Notes: generated by a model not told the origin, from the letters alone. 64,000 nt of DNA from Methylibium sp. NZG (GCA_001263235.1 LGRD01000001.1:85651-149650); one strand, 5' to 3'. Shown: positions 8,870-17,915, numbered from the stretch's first letter. Program-made: numbers and translations.

Positions 8870-8892
8870 TTGTATGCGATAGTGTATACACT
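8870..8892. promoter_or_regulatory. Palindromic operator between GntR gene and uraH
   Basis: Positions 8881-8892 read AGTGTATACACT, a perfect 12-bp palindrome with a GTATAC core, the type of site bound by FCD-class GntR dimers. A second half-site, TTGTATGC, lies immediately upstream (8870-8877). The site sits 9 bases before the chosen regulator start and about 68 bases before uraH, in the only space between the divergent genes. Confidence 0.6.
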
Positions 8893-8959
8893 TTGCGCTC
8901 AACCGCAAGCCGGTGCAGCGGCCCCGGTCGGCGGCACGACACACCAGGAGAGAGACACG

Positions 8960-9313
8960 ATGGGACACCTCAGCACGCATGTGCTCGACACCGCCAACGG
9001 CTGCCCGGCTTCGGGCATGCGGGTGAGCCTGCTGCGCACCGCCAGCGGCCGCAGCGAAACCATCAAGACCTTCACGCTCAACCACGACGGGCGGGCCGAC
9101 GGCCCCTTGCTCGAAGGCGCCACCGTGGTGCCCGGCCGCTACCGGCTGGTGTTTGCCGTGGCGGCGTACTTTCGCGCTCGCGGTACCCTGCTGCCCGACC
9201 CACCGTTTCTGGACGACGTGTCGCTTGACTTCGGCATTGCCGACGCCAACGGCCACTACCACGTGCCCCTGCTCGTCAGCCCCTGGAGCTACAGCACCTA
9301 CCGAGGCAGCTGA
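8960..9313 (+). CDS. uraH: 5-hydroxyisourate hydrolase (transthyretin-like)
   Basis: This 117-residue transthyretin-related protein hydrolyses 5-hydroxyisourate to OHCU, the step between PuuD and UraD. It shows the N-terminal [17 protein letters not shown], the internal GRYRLVF, and the diagnostic C-terminal YRGS, here the very last four residues. ATG 8960 is preceded by a GGAGAGAG ribosome site. The open frame upstream to 8870 crosses the operator and is not used. There is no leader peptide, so cytoplasmic. It is the first gene of the plus-strand arm, with the Bug binding protein, puuD and the amidohydrolase gene following. Confidence 0.95.
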   Translation: MGHLSTHVLDTANGCPASGMRVSLLRTASGRSETIKTFTLNHDGRADGPLLEGATVVPGRYRLVFAVAAYFRARGTLLPDPPFLDDVSLDFGIADANGHYHVPLLVSPWSYSTYRGS

Positions 9314-9393
9314 ACGCCGCCTGGTCTGAAGTTTGCGTTCGCCGCGAGGTCCACCGCACGCAAGCGTGCCCAACTGCCACCCAGGAGCACCGC

Positions 9394-10431
9394 ATGACTC
9401 GACTTTCCGTTTCGCCCGTTTCGCCCGTTTCGCCCGCCACCGCTCGGGCTCGATCCGGCCGGTGGGCCAACTGCCTCATCGCAGCCACCGTCGTTGCTGC
9501 GGTGGGCGCTGCCGGCCCGTTTAGCGCGGCCCACGCGGCGTACCCAGAGAAGCCGGTGCGCATCGTCGTCACCTTCGCGGCCGGCGGCGCAAGTGACATC
9601 GTTGCGCGCACCATCTCGGAGCCGCTGGCCAAGGCGCTCGGCCAGGCGGTGATCGTCGACAACAAGCCTGGCGCCGGTGGCACGCTGGGCGGGCAAGAGG
9701 TGGTGCGCGCCGCGCCCGACGGCTACACGCTGATGCTGTCGAACTCCACGCCGCTGTCGATCGGCCCGTTCACGGTGCCCAAGCAGCCCTACGACCCGGC
9801 CAAGAACTTCACGCATGTGGCGATGCTGGGCATCGCGCCGGTGCTGATCATGGCCAACCCGAAGACCGGCCCGGCCACGCTGAAGGACCTGCCCAAGGCG
9901 GCAGCCGCGCCTGGCTACAACTTTGCCAGCGGCGGGCCCGGCTCGATCGGCCACATCGTCGGCGAGATGACCAAAGGCGCGATGAAGATCAACATGACGC
10001 ACCTGCCCTACCGCGGCGGCGCGCCGATGACGACCGACCTGATCGCTGGCGTCATCCCGGTCGGCGTCGACGTCATCACCGCGTTCGTGCCGTTGCTCAA
10101 GAGCGGTCAGATCAAGGGGCTGGCGGTCACGTCGCGCGCTCGCTCGCCGCTGGCGCCCGACCTGCCGACCACCACCGAACTGGGCTACCCGCAACTCGTG
10201 GCGGAAAACTACTTTGGCGTCTCCGGCCCGGCCGGCCTGCCCAAGGAGGTTACCGACAAGCTCGCCAAGGCGCTCGCCGACATCGTGGCCGACCCGGCCA
10301 TCGTCAAACGCTTCGAGGAACTCGGCATCACCACCGTGAAGATGAGTTCTGCCGAGTTCGGCGAACTGGTGGCCAAGCAGGTCAACGACTGGGCGCCGGC
10401 CATCAAAGCGGCGGAGCTGCAGAAGCAATGA
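9394..10431 (+). CDS. Bug-type (TctC) tripartite tricarboxylate transporter binding protein
   Basis: The 345-residue periplasmic protein has a long N-terminus with a signal peptide (hydrophobic core about residues 28-48, cleavage after AAHAA). The Bug fold follows: YPEKPVRIVVTFAAGGASDI, VIVDNKPGAGGTLG, GYTLMLSNS, HLPYRGGAPMTTDLIAG, GYPQLVAENYFGVSGPAGL. Bug proteins bind carboxylates, amides and other small organic molecules. The TctA/TctB membrane partners are absent here, as for most Bug genes in Burkholderiales. Lying between uraH and puuD, it is most likely a scavenging or sensing protein for a purine derivative such as urate or allantoin; this is inference from position only. Confidence 0.88.
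   Translation: MTRLSVSPVSPVSPATARARSGRWANCLIAATVVAAVGAAGPFSAAHAAYPEKPVRIVVTFAAGGASDIVARTISEPLAKALGQAVIVDNKPGAGGTLGGQEVVRAAPDGYTLMLSNSTPLSIGPFTVPKQPYDPAKNFTHVAMLGIAPVLIMANPKTGPATLKDLPKAAAAPGYNFASGGPGSIGHIVGEMTKGAMKINMTHLPYRGGAPMTTDLIAGVIPVGVDVITAFVPLLKSGQIKGLAVTSRARSPLAPDLPTTTELGYPQLVAENYFGVSGPAGLPKEVTDKLAKALADIVADPAIVKRFEELGITTVKMSSAEFGELVAKQVNDWAPAIKAAELQKQ
9409..9435 (+). repeat. Three tandem 9-bp repeats in the Bug signal region
   Basis: The unit GTTTCGCCC occurs three times in a row and encodes Val-Ser-Pro repeats before the signal-peptide core. The copy number could change by slippage without breaking the frame. Confidence 0.8.
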
Positions 10432-10450
10432 GGGACAGACCTGAGGCCCC

Positions 10451-11656
10451 ATGGACGCTTACCTGCTCGACTGGCTGAACCTGCTGCTGCGCTGGGCCCA
10501 CGTGGTCACCGGCATCGCCTGGATCGGCGCGTCGTTCTACTTCGTCGGGCTCGACAACAGCCTCACGCCGCCGGCCGACCCCAAAGACAAGGCCAAGGGC
10601 ATCGGCGGCGAACTGTGGGCCGTGCACGGCGGCGGCTTCTACCACCAGCAGAAGTACCCGGTTTCGCCGCCCAAGCTGCCCGAGCACCTGCACTGGTCGA
10701 TGTGGGAGAGCTACTCCACCTGGCTCACCGGCTTTGCGCTTTTTGCGGTGCTGTACCTGTTCAACGCCAGCAGCTTCCTGATCGACAAGTCGGTGTTCGA
10801 CTGGTCGCCCGCTGCCGCAATCGCCACCGCGCTCGGCTTCTTCGTCGCGTTCTGGGTCGTCTACGACGCGATCTGCCGCGTCTTCGGCCGGGGCAAAAAC
10901 GGTGATCTGGTGGTCGGCGCGCTCGTGTTCGGGTTCATCGTGTTCGCATCCTGGCTGTCGTGCCAGTTGTTCGCCGGGCGCGCGGCCTTCCTGCTGGTGG
11001 GCGCGATGATCGCCACGACGATGAGCGGCAACGTGTTCTTCTGGATCATCCCGGGCCAGCGCAAGGTCGTCGCTGCGTTGCGGGCCGGCGCGCCGGTCGA
11101 CCCCATCCACGGCCAGCGTGGCAAGCAGCGCAGCGTGCACAACACCTACTTCACGCTGCCAGTCATCTTCACGATGTTGAGCAACCACTACGGCTTCTTG
11201 TACACCGGCCCGCACAACTGGATCGTGCTGGTGTTGCTGATGCTTGCGGGTGCGCTGATCCGTACCTCGTTCGTCATGCGCCACAAGGCCCTGGCCACCG
11301 GCCAGCCGGTGCCGTGGCGCTATGCGGTGATCGGCACGTTGATGCTGGCGGGCCTGGTCGGCGCCACGCTGCCGGCGTCGCAACCTGTGGCGGCTGCTGC
11401 AGCCACGTCGGCGCCGGTCAGTTTTGCTGAAGTGCAGAAGGTGGTCGCCGAGCGCTGCGCGCTGTGCCACAACGAGCAGGTGGTCAGCAAGAACGTGCAA
11501 CTGCATACGCCCGAGTTGATCGCCAAACACGCACAGGCGGTGTTCCAGCAGACGGTGGTGCTCAAGCTGATGCCGATGAACAACGCCACGCAGATCACCG
11601 ACGCCGAACGTGCGCTGATCAAACGCTGGTTCGAAGCCGGCGCGCCGACTCGGTAG
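10451..11656 (+). CDS. puuD: Cytochrome c-linked urate oxidase PuuD
   Basis: This 401-residue membrane protein oxidises urate to 5-hydroxyisourate and passes electrons to the respiratory chain instead of directly to oxygen. Residues about 1-310 are the membrane domain with repeated hydrophobic helices. Conserved pieces are LRWAHVVTGIAWIGASFYFV, GELWAVHGGGFYH, WESYSTWLTGFAL, FFWIIPGQRKVV, and RSVHNTYFTLPVIFTMLSNHY. After an Ala-rich linker comes a C-terminal cytochrome c domain with the haem motif CALCH (residues 336-340) and a candidate axial Met in LMPMNN. It lies 19 bases after the Bug gene and is flanked by uraH upstream and an 8-oxoguanine-type deaminase downstream. Confidence 0.93.
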   Translation: MDAYLLDWLNLLLRWAHVVTGIAWIGASFYFVGLDNSLTPPADPKDKAKGIGGELWAVHGGGFYHQQKYPVSPPKLPEHLHWSMWESYSTWLTGFALFAVLYLFNASSFLIDKSVFDWSPAAAIATALGFFVAFWVVYDAICRVFGRGKNGDLVVGALVFGFIVFASWLSCQLFAGRAAFLLVGAMIATTMSGNVFFWIIPGQRKVVAALRAGAPVDPIHGQRGKQRSVHNTYFTLPVIFTMLSNHYGFLYTGPHNWIVLVLLMLAGALIRTSFVMRHKALATGQPVPWRYAVIGTLMLAGLVGATLPASQPVAAAAATSAPVSFAEVQKVVAERCALCHNEQVVSKNVQLHTPELIAKHAQAVFQQTVVLKLMPMNNATQITDAERALIKRWFEAGAPTR

Positions 11657-11683
11657 CCCCGGCCCCAACGGCGCTCTTCTTCG

Positions 11684-13090
11684 ATGCCCACGCTGCTGAT
11701 CCGCGACGCCCGCCTGCTCGTCACGATGGACGCGCAGCGGCGCGAAATCGAGGGCGGCGGCCTCTTTGCGCGCGACGGTGTGATCGAGGCCGTCGGCCCG
11801 AGCGCCGAACTCCCGGCGACGGCCGACGAGGTGATCGACGCGCGCGATCACGTGGTGATTCCCGGCCTCGTGAACACGCACCACCACATGTACCAGACGC
11901 TGACGCGCGTGGTGCGCCCCGCGCAGGACTGTGAGTTGTTCACCTGGCTGCAGACGCTCTACCCGATCTGGGCGAACCTGACACCCGAGATGGTGCACGT
12001 CTCGACCCAGACGGCGATGGCCGAGTTGCTGCTGTCGGGTTGCACGACGACCAGCGACCACCTCTACATCTTCCCCAACGGCATCACGCTCGATCACAGC
12101 ATCGAAGCGGCGGCGCAGATCGGCATGCGTTTTCATGCGGCGCGCGGCTCGATGAGCGTTGGGCAAAGCCAGGGCAGCCTGCCGCCGGACAGCGTGGTCG
12201 AGAGCGAAGCCGCGATCCTGAAGGACACGCAGCGCCTGATCGAACGCTGGCACGACCCGACACGTTTTGCGATGCAGCGCATCGTCGTCGCGCCGTGTTC
12301 GCCGTTTTCGGTCAGCCGCGAGTTGATGCGCGATGCTGCGCTGCTCGCGAGGGAGCACAAGGTGTCGCTGCACACCCACCTGGCCGAGAACGACAACGAC
12401 ATCGCCTACACGCGCGAGAAGTTCCACTGCACGCCGGCCGAGTACGCTGAACAGCTCGGCTGGCTCGGCCCGGATGTGTGGCACGCGCACTGCGTGAAGC
12501 TCGACGAAGCCGGCATCCGCCTGTTCGCACGCACCGGCACGGGCGTGTCGCACTGCCCGGGCTCGAACATGCGGCTGGCCTCGGGCATCGCGCCGATCCG
12601 CGCAATGCGCGATGCGGGCGTGCCGGTGTCGATCGCGGTCGATGGCTCGGCGTCGAACGACAGCGGGCACCTTCTCGGCGAAGCGCGCTTGGCGATGCTG
12701 CTGCAGCGCGTCGCGCAAGGCTCCCCAGGATACGGAAGTGTCTCGCCATGGCCTCACGGCCCATCGGCCCTGACCGCGCGCGAGACGTTGGAGATCGCCA
12801 CGCTCGGCGGCGCACGCGTGCTCGGCCGCGACGACATCGGCGCGCTCGCGCCCGGCATGGCGGCCGACGTGGTCGGCGTGGCGCTGGACGACATCGGTCT
12901 GGCCGGCGCCCACCACGACCCGCTCGCCGCGCTGCTGTTCTGCCACGTGCCCCGGGTGGCGCTGAACGTGGTGCAGGGCAGGGTGCTGGTGCGCGACGGT
13001 GAACTCACCACGGTCGAGCTGCCGCGGCTGATCGAGCGCCACAACCGCCTTGCCGCGGCGTTGGCCACGGCCGCACTCGCCACGCGCTGA
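11684..13090 (+). CDS. 8-oxoguanine deaminase / AtzA-TrzN-like amidohydrolase
   Basis: The 468-residue product belongs to the amidohydrolase superfamily branch containing 8-oxoguanine deaminase and chlorohydrolases. Zinc-site landmarks are GLVNTHHHMYQ (ligands near residues 66-68), LHTHLAENDNDI, WHAHCVKLDEAG and VDGSASNDSGH (catalytic Asp); GVSHCPGSNMRL is also typical. The expected reaction is deamination of 8-oxoguanine to urate, which would feed PuuD directly; the gene follows puuD by 27 bases. Hydroxyatrazine-type or other aminohydrolase activity cannot be excluded from sequence alone, but the urate context favours the oxidised-purine role. Confidence 0.85.
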   Translation: MPTLLIRDARLLVTMDAQRREIEGGGLFARDGVIEAVGPSAELPATADEVIDARDHVVIPGLVNTHHHMYQTLTRVVRPAQDCELFTWLQTLYPIWANLTPEMVHVSTQTAMAELLLSGCTTTSDHLYIFPNGITLDHSIEAAAQIGMRFHAARGSMSVGQSQGSLPPDSVVESEAAILKDTQRLIERWHDPTRFAMQRIVVAPCSPFSVSRELMRDAALLAREHKVSLHTHLAENDNDIAYTREKFHCTPAEYAEQLGWLGPDVWHAHCVKLDEAGIRLFARTGTGVSHCPGSNMRLASGIAPIRAMRDAGVPVSIAVDGSASNDSGHLLGEARLAMLLQRVAQGSPGYGSVSPWPHGPSALTARETLEIATLGGARVLGRDDIGALAPGMAADVVGVALDDIGLAGAHHDPLAALLFCHVPRVALNVVQGRVLVRDGELTTVELPRLIERHNRLAAALATAALATR

Positions 13091-13216
13091 CGCTTCTCCT
13101 CCGCAGCCGCGCGTCCAGGGCGGCGGCATGCAGCGGTCGGGCGAGTCACAATCGATCCTGGCCCGGCCGATTGCCCACGGGCGCCGGCTGTCGACCCCCA
13201 TCGCAGAGGAGACAAG

Positions 13217-14857
13217 ATGAACGGTTTGATGATGCAGCAGCCGCTGCTGATCTCGTCGCTGATCGTGCATGCCGAACGCCACCATGGCGACCAGGAAGTG
13301 GTGTCGCGCCGCGTCGAGGGCGACATCCACCGCTGCACCTACCGCGAGCTCGCGGCCCGGTCGCGCCGCATGGCCAACGCGCTGGCCGCGCTCGGGGTGA
13401 AGCCCGGCGAGCGCGTGGCCACGCTGGCCTGGAACGGTCACCGCCACATGGAGCTGTACTACGCCGTGTCGGGCTCGGGCGCCGTGCTGCACACGCTGAA
13501 CCCACGCCTGCACCCCGACCAGGTGGTCTACATCGCCGACCACGCTGAAGACCAGGTGCTGTTCTTCGACCTGACCTTCCTGCCGCTGGTCGAGGCCGTC
13601 GCGTCGCGGCTGAAGACCGTCAAACGGTTCGTTGCGATGACCGACCGCGCGCACCTACCCACGAGCAGCAAGCTGCCCGACCTGCTGTGCTACGAGGACC
13701 TGTGCGCCGCGCAGACCAACCGCTTCGACTGGCCCGAGTTCGACGAGAACAGTGCGTCGTCACTTTGCTACACGTCAGGCACCACCGGCAACCCCAAAGG
13801 CGTGCTCTACAGCCACCGCTCGACGCTGCTGCACACGCTGGCCGCCGCGATGCCCGACGCGCTGAACTGCTCGGCCGCCGACACTGTGCTGCCGGTGGTG
13901 CCGATGTTCCACGTCAACGCCTGGGGTCTGCCGTACATCGCGTGCATGGTCGGCGCCAAGCTGGTGTTCCCCGGGCCGGGGCTGGACGGCAAGTCGCTGT
14001 ACGAACTGTTCGAGAGCGAGCGCGTCACGCTGTCGGCCGGCGTGCCGACGGTGTGGCAGGGCTTGCTGGGTTATGTGGAAGCGAACGGCCTGAAGTTCAG
14101 CACCATGCGCCGCAGCGTGATCGGCGGCTCGGCCTGCCCGCCGGCCATGATCAAGCTGTTCAATGAAAGCTACGACGTGCACGTGCTGCACGCCTGGGGC
14201 ATGACCGAGATGAGCCCGATCGGCACGGTGGCCAGCTTCAAGGGCAAGCACGGAGCCCAGTCGCAGCAGGAGCGCTACGCGGTGATGGCCAAGCAGGGCC
14301 GCGCGATCTACGGCGTGGACATGCGCATCGTCGGCGAAGACGGCGCCGACCTGCCCTGGGACGGCAAGGCCAGCGGCGAGATGCTGGTGCGCGGGCCGTG
14401 GATCGTCGCCAGCTACTTCAAGGGCGAGGGCGGCGACCCGCTCGTGGTCAAGGGTGAAAAGGGTTGGTTTCCGACCGGCGACGTGGCCATGATCGACGCC
14501 GACGGCTACATGCAGATCACCGACCGCAGCAAGGACGTGATCAAGTCGGGCGGCGAGTGGATCGGCTCGATCGACATCGAGAACATCGCGATGGCGCACC
14601 CCAAGGTGGCGATGGCGGCGTGCATCGCCGCCTTCCACCCGAAGTGGGACGAGCGCCCACTGCTGGTGGTGGTGAAGAAGCCCGGCGTGGAGTTGACGCG
14701 CGACGAACTGCTGGCCTTCTTCGAAGGGAAGATCGCCAAGTGGTGGACGCCCGACGACGTGGTGTTTGCCGAAGCCATCCCGTTGGGGGCCACTGGCAAG
14801 ATGCTGAAGAACCGGCTGCGCGAGCAGTTCAAGGATCACAAGCTGCCGACGGCGTGA
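13217..14857 (+). CDS. Acyl-CoA ligase, DmdB/AlkK-like
   Basis: This intact 546-residue AMP-forming ligase activates a medium-chain or 3-methylthiopropionate-like acid to its CoA thioester. Motifs appear in order: CYTSGTTGNPKGVLYSH (A3 loop), PMFHVNAWGLPY, HAWGMTEMSPIG (A5), GWFPTGDVAMID (A7), ITDRSKDVIKSGGEWI (A8) and GATGKMLKNRLRE with the A10 lysine. HVNAWGLPY and GEWIGSIDIEN are typical of the DmdB/AlkK branch. ATG 13217 has a GAGGAGA site upstream. The 126-bp gap before it suggests its own promoter, so it need not belong to the purine operon. It is a full-length counterpart of the eroded ligase at the left edge, but of a different subgroup. Confidence 0.9.
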   Translation: MNGLMMQQPLLISSLIVHAERHHGDQEVVSRRVEGDIHRCTYRELAARSRRMANALAALGVKPGERVATLAWNGHRHMELYYAVSGSGAVLHTLNPRLHPDQVVYIADHAEDQVLFFDLTFLPLVEAVASRLKTVKRFVAMTDRAHLPTSSKLPDLLCYEDLCAAQTNRFDWPEFDENSASSLCYTSGTTGNPKGVLYSHRSTLLHTLAAAMPDALNCSAADTVLPVVPMFHVNAWGLPYIACMVGAKLVFPGPGLDGKSLYELFESERVTLSAGVPTVWQGLLGYVEANGLKFSTMRRSVIGGSACPPAMIKLFNESYDVHVLHAWGMTEMSPIGTVASFKGKHGAQSQQERYAVMAKQGRAIYGVDMRIVGEDGADLPWDGKASGEMLVRGPWIVASYFKGEGGDPLVVKGEKGWFPTGDVAMIDADGYMQITDRSKDVIKSGGEWIGSIDIENIAMAHPKVAMAACIAAFHPKWDERPLLVVVKKPGVELTRDELLAFFEGKIAKWWTPDDVVFAEAIPLGATGKMLKNRLREQFKDHKLPTA

Positions 14858-14915
14858 CGATTGCGCCGAGTGCACCTGCTAGATTGAAAGCAAGTCTGGA
14901 TCACGGAGGTTCGCG

Positions 14916-15500
14916 ATGGGTTCACCACTGCCGAAGCTGACGCTCGAAGCCTACTTGGCTTGGGAGAACGAGCAGCCCGAGAAGCACGAGTTTCATCAAG
15001 GGGAGATTTTTGCCATGGTCGGCGCAAGGCGAGTGCATGGAACGGTGGTGAACAATCTGGCGCGCCTTCTCGGCAACTTGATGCAGGCCACTCGGTGCCG
15101 CGTCTTCACCGAAGGCATGAAAGTCCAGCCCGCCGACGACACGATCCTCTACCCCGATGTGTTCGTCACCTGCGACCCGGCCGACCTGCGCACCGAAATG
15201 ATCTTCACCGCGCCCAAGCTGGTGATCGAGGTGCTGTCGCCCACCACCCAGGCCTACGACCGCAGCCAGAAGTTCGCGCTGTACCGGCGCATGGCGAGTT
15301 TGCGGGAGTACGCGCTGGTCGACCCCGACACCCGCCGCACCGAGGTGTTTCGCATCGGCGCCGATGGGCTGTGGGTGCTGCACGACATGAGCGAGCGCTC
15401 GGTGATGACGCTGACCAGCGTCGGCTGCGAGATGGCCATGAGCGACGTGTTCTCAGGCGTCGACCCGGCGGCAACCCCTGCCGAGGAGCCGGCGGCATGA
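14916..15500 (+). CDS. Uma2-family (PD-(D/E)XK) putative nuclease
   Basis: A 194-residue protein of the Uma2/DUF820 family. The fold landmarks are LTLEAYLAWENEQPEKHEF, HQGEIFAM, ILYPDVFVTC with a conserved Asp, and PKLVIEVLSPTTQAYDRSQK, whose Glu and Lys complete a restriction-nuclease-like site. Their biological role is unsettled. The stop overlaps the start of the molybdenum hydroxylase gene in ATGA. This is unexpected for an unrelated product and may just reflect chance insertion upstream. Confidence 0.85.
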   Translation: MGSPLPKLTLEAYLAWENEQPEKHEFHQGEIFAMVGARRVHGTVVNNLARLLGNLMQATRCRVFTEGMKVQPADDTILYPDVFVTCDPADLRTEMIFTAPKLVIEVLSPTTQAYDRSQKFALYRRMASLREYALVDPDTRRTEVFRIGADGLWVLHDMSERSVMTLTSVGCEMAMSDVFSGVDPAATPAEEPAA

Positions 15501-17848
15501 GTGCCGTGCCCCAAGACCCCGGCCGCTTCGGCAGCGGCAAGCATGTGCTACGGGTCGAGGACGCCGCGCTGCTGGTGGGCCAGGGGCGGTTCACCGACGA
15601 CATCGTGGTGCCGGGCCAGGCCTTCATCGCATTCCTGCGATCCCCGTTCGCGCATGCGCGCATCGTGTCGGTGGACACCCAAGCCGCGCGCGCCATGCCC
15701 GGCGTGCTGGCGGTGCTGACCGGCGCTGAACTGGCGCAGGCCGGCGTCAAGCCGATCCCGCCGGTGGCGGGCTTCCCCGGCCCCGGCGGCAGGCCACCGG
15801 CCTCGGCGCCGCGGCGTGCGCTGGCGCACGAGGTCGCTCGATACGTCGGCGAGGCCGTCGCGGCCGTCGTGGCCACGAGCCTGCTGCAAGCGCGCGACGC
15901 TGCCGAGGCGGTGACGATCGACTACGACGAACTGCCCGCCGTGGCCGACCCGATCCAGGCCATGCAGGCCGGCGCGCCGGTGCTTTGCGACGGCGCGCCC
16001 GACAACATCGCCGCCGAGATGCGCCACGGCGACGCCGCCGCCACCGAGCAGGCGTTTGCGAGCGCAGCCCACACGGTGTCGATCGAGATCGTCAACCAGC
16101 GCCTCGCGCCCAACCCGATGGAGCCGCGCAGCGCGCGCGCCGAGGTGGACGCCGACGACCGCCTGCAGGTGTGCCTGAGCAGCCAGATGCCCACGGCGGT
16201 GCTGAACGGCCTGTGCGACGCCATCCCCGGCCTGAGCAAGAGAGAGGTGCGCGTGACGGTGGGCGACGTGGGCGGCGGCTTCGGCCAGAAGACCGGCATC
16301 TACCCCGAAGACATCGTCGTCGCCTACGCCGCGCACACGCTCAAGCGCCCGGTCAGGTGGCAGGCCGACCGCAGCGAGGACTTCGTCTCGGCCACCGCCG
16401 GGCGCGACGTGATCAGCCGCGCCGAGATGGCGCTCGACGCGAATGGCAAGGTGCTCGCGCTGCGCGTGCGCTCGTTCGCCAACCTCGGCGCCTACGGCAC
16501 CATGGTCGGTGTGGTGATCCAGGTGCTGATCGGGCCGTGGGTGTCCACCAGCATCTACGACATTCGCACCATCGACCTGCACTTCAGTGGTGTGATGACC
16601 AACACCACGCCCACCGGCGCCTACCGCGGCGCTGGCCGGCCCGAAGCGATCTACCTCGTCGAGCGGCTGTTCGACGCGGCGGCACGCAAGATGAAGCTCG
16701 ACCCGGCCGAACTGCGCCGCCGCAACATGGTCCGCCCCGAGCAGATGCCCTATAAGAATGCGATGGGGATGACGTACGACAGCGGCCGGTTCGAGCAGAT
16801 CCTGGATCGCGGTCTCGTTTTGGCCGACTGGCGTGGCTACCCAGCGCGGCGCGACGCATCGAAGCGAGCCGGCACGTTGCGCGGCCGCGGCATCGCCACG
16901 TTTTTGGAGTGGACCAGCGGCAACGCGTTCGACGAGAAGGTCTCGGTCAACGTCCGCGCCGACGGCATCATCGAGATCGTCTCGGCCACGCAGGCGATGG
17001 GGCAGGGCATCGTCACCAGCTACGCGCAACTCGCGGTCGACGTGTTCGGTGTGCCGATCGAGCAAGTTCGCATCGTGCAAGGCGACACCGACCGGGCGCA
17101 GGGCTTCGGCAGCGCCGGCTCGCGCTCGCTGTTCACCGGTGGCTCGGCGGTGCAGGTGGCGTCGGAGCGCACGGTGGAGCACGGCAAGCAACTCGCCAGC
17201 AACGCGCTCGAAGCCGCGGCGAGCGACATCGAGTACCGGCACGGGCGTTTCACCGTGGTCGGCACCGACGTCGGCATCGGCCTGTTCGACCTGGCGGCCA
17301 AGCAGCCGACGAAGCAGTTCATCGTCGAGGCCGGCGCCACCGCCGGCGGGCCCACCTGGCCGAACGGCTGCCATGTTTGCGAGGTCGAGATCGACCCGGC
17401 CACCGGCCACGTCGAGATCGTCGCGTACGCGTCGGTCAACGACATCGGCCGCGTGGTCAGCCCGCTCATCGCGGTCGGCCAGATCGAAGGCGGCGCGGTG
17501 CAGGGCATCGGCCAGGCGCTGTGCGAGCAGGTCGTCTACGACCGCGACAGCGCGCAGATGCTCAGCGGCAGCTTCATGGACTACGCGATGCCGCGCGCCG
17601 ACGTGAGCTGCCACTTCAAGACCGAGTTCGACACTTCGGTTCCGTGCCTGACCAACCCGCTCGGCGCCAAGGGCGTCGGCGAACTCGGCACCATCGGCGC
17701 CACGCCGGCGGTGGTCAATGCGGTGATCGACGCGCTCGACCACGCCGGCCTCGGGCGCGATGCCGAGAAGGTGCAGATGCCGCTGACCGCGCCTCGGGTG
17801 TGGGCGGCGTTGCAGGGCGACTTCGGCGCGTCGCCGTTGGTGGCGTAG
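15497..17848 (+). CDS. Molybdopterin hydroxylase large subunit (xanthine dehydrogenase/CO dehydrogenase form II family)
   Basis: The 783-residue protein has the layout of the molybdenum cofactor-binding subunit. RFTDDIVVPGQAF opens the N-terminal domain, GDVGGGFGQKTG lies near residue 256, TGAYRGAGRPEA near 375, AMGQGIVTSYAQL later, and GAKGVGELG near 725 carries the catalytic Glu. AYRGAGR is the active-site loop of form II (BMS-type) proteins rather than the AYRCSFR of true CO dehydrogenase. The start ATG 15497 overlaps the Uma2 stop; the frame is open upstream only by chance. The FAD and [2Fe-2S] subunits normally encoded alongside are absent, so it must borrow them from elsewhere or be non-functional. 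Substrate unknown. Confidence 0.87.
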   Translation: MSAVPQDPGRFGSGKHVLRVEDAALLVGQGRFTDDIVVPGQAFIAFLRSPFAHARIVSVDTQAARAMPGVLAVLTGAELAQAGVKPIPPVAGFPGPGGRPPASAPRRALAHEVARYVGEAVAAVVATSLLQARDAAEAVTIDYDELPAVADPIQAMQAGAPVLCDGAPDNIAAEMRHGDAAATEQAFASAAHTVSIEIVNQRLAPNPMEPRSARAEVDADDRLQVCLSSQMPTAVLNGLCDAIPGLSKREVRVTVGDVGGGFGQKTGIYPEDIVVAYAAHTLKRPVRWQADRSEDFVSATAGRDVISRAEMALDANGKVLALRVRSFANLGAYGTMVGVVIQVLIGPWVSTSIYDIRTIDLHFSGVMTNTTPTGAYRGAGRPEAIYLVERLFDAAARKMKLDPAELRRRNMVRPEQMPYKNAMGMTYDSGRFEQILDRGLVLADWRGYPARRDASKRAGTLRGRGIATFLEWTSGNAFDEKVSVNVRADGIIEIVSATQAMGQGIVTSYAQLAVDVFGVPIEQVRIVQGDTDRAQGFGSAGSRSLFTGGSAVQVASERTVEHGKQLASNALEAAASDIEYRHGRFTVVGTDVGIGLFDLAAKQPTKQFIVEAGATAGGPTWPNGCHVCEVEIDPATGHVEIVAYASVNDIGRVVSPLIAVGQIEGGAVQGIGQALCEQVVYDRDSAQMLSGSFMDYAMPRADVSCHFKTEFDTSVPCLTNPLGAKGVGELGTIGATPAVVNAVIDALDHAGLGRDAEKVQMPLTAPRVWAALQGDFGASPLVA

Positions 17849-17915
17849 CGCTTGCGTCGCGTTGCCACGGAAGTGGGGTCGGCGCTGAGGACTCGGCGGA
17901 CGAGCTGGGCTGGGG

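Noticed and set aside
9409..9435. Short tandem repeat considered as CRISPR or regulatory array
   Set aside because: Nine-base units with no spacers, in frame within a signal-peptide region.
10403..13654. Minus-strand open frame of 1083 codons
   Set aside because: It is antisense to puuD and the 8-oxoguanine-type deaminase, is full of His/Arg/Asp-rich shadow composition and shows no domain; high GC keeps the frame open.
15548..17743. Minus-strand open frame of 731 codons
   Set aside because: Antisense shadow of the molybdopterin hydroxylase subunit; no recognisable motif.
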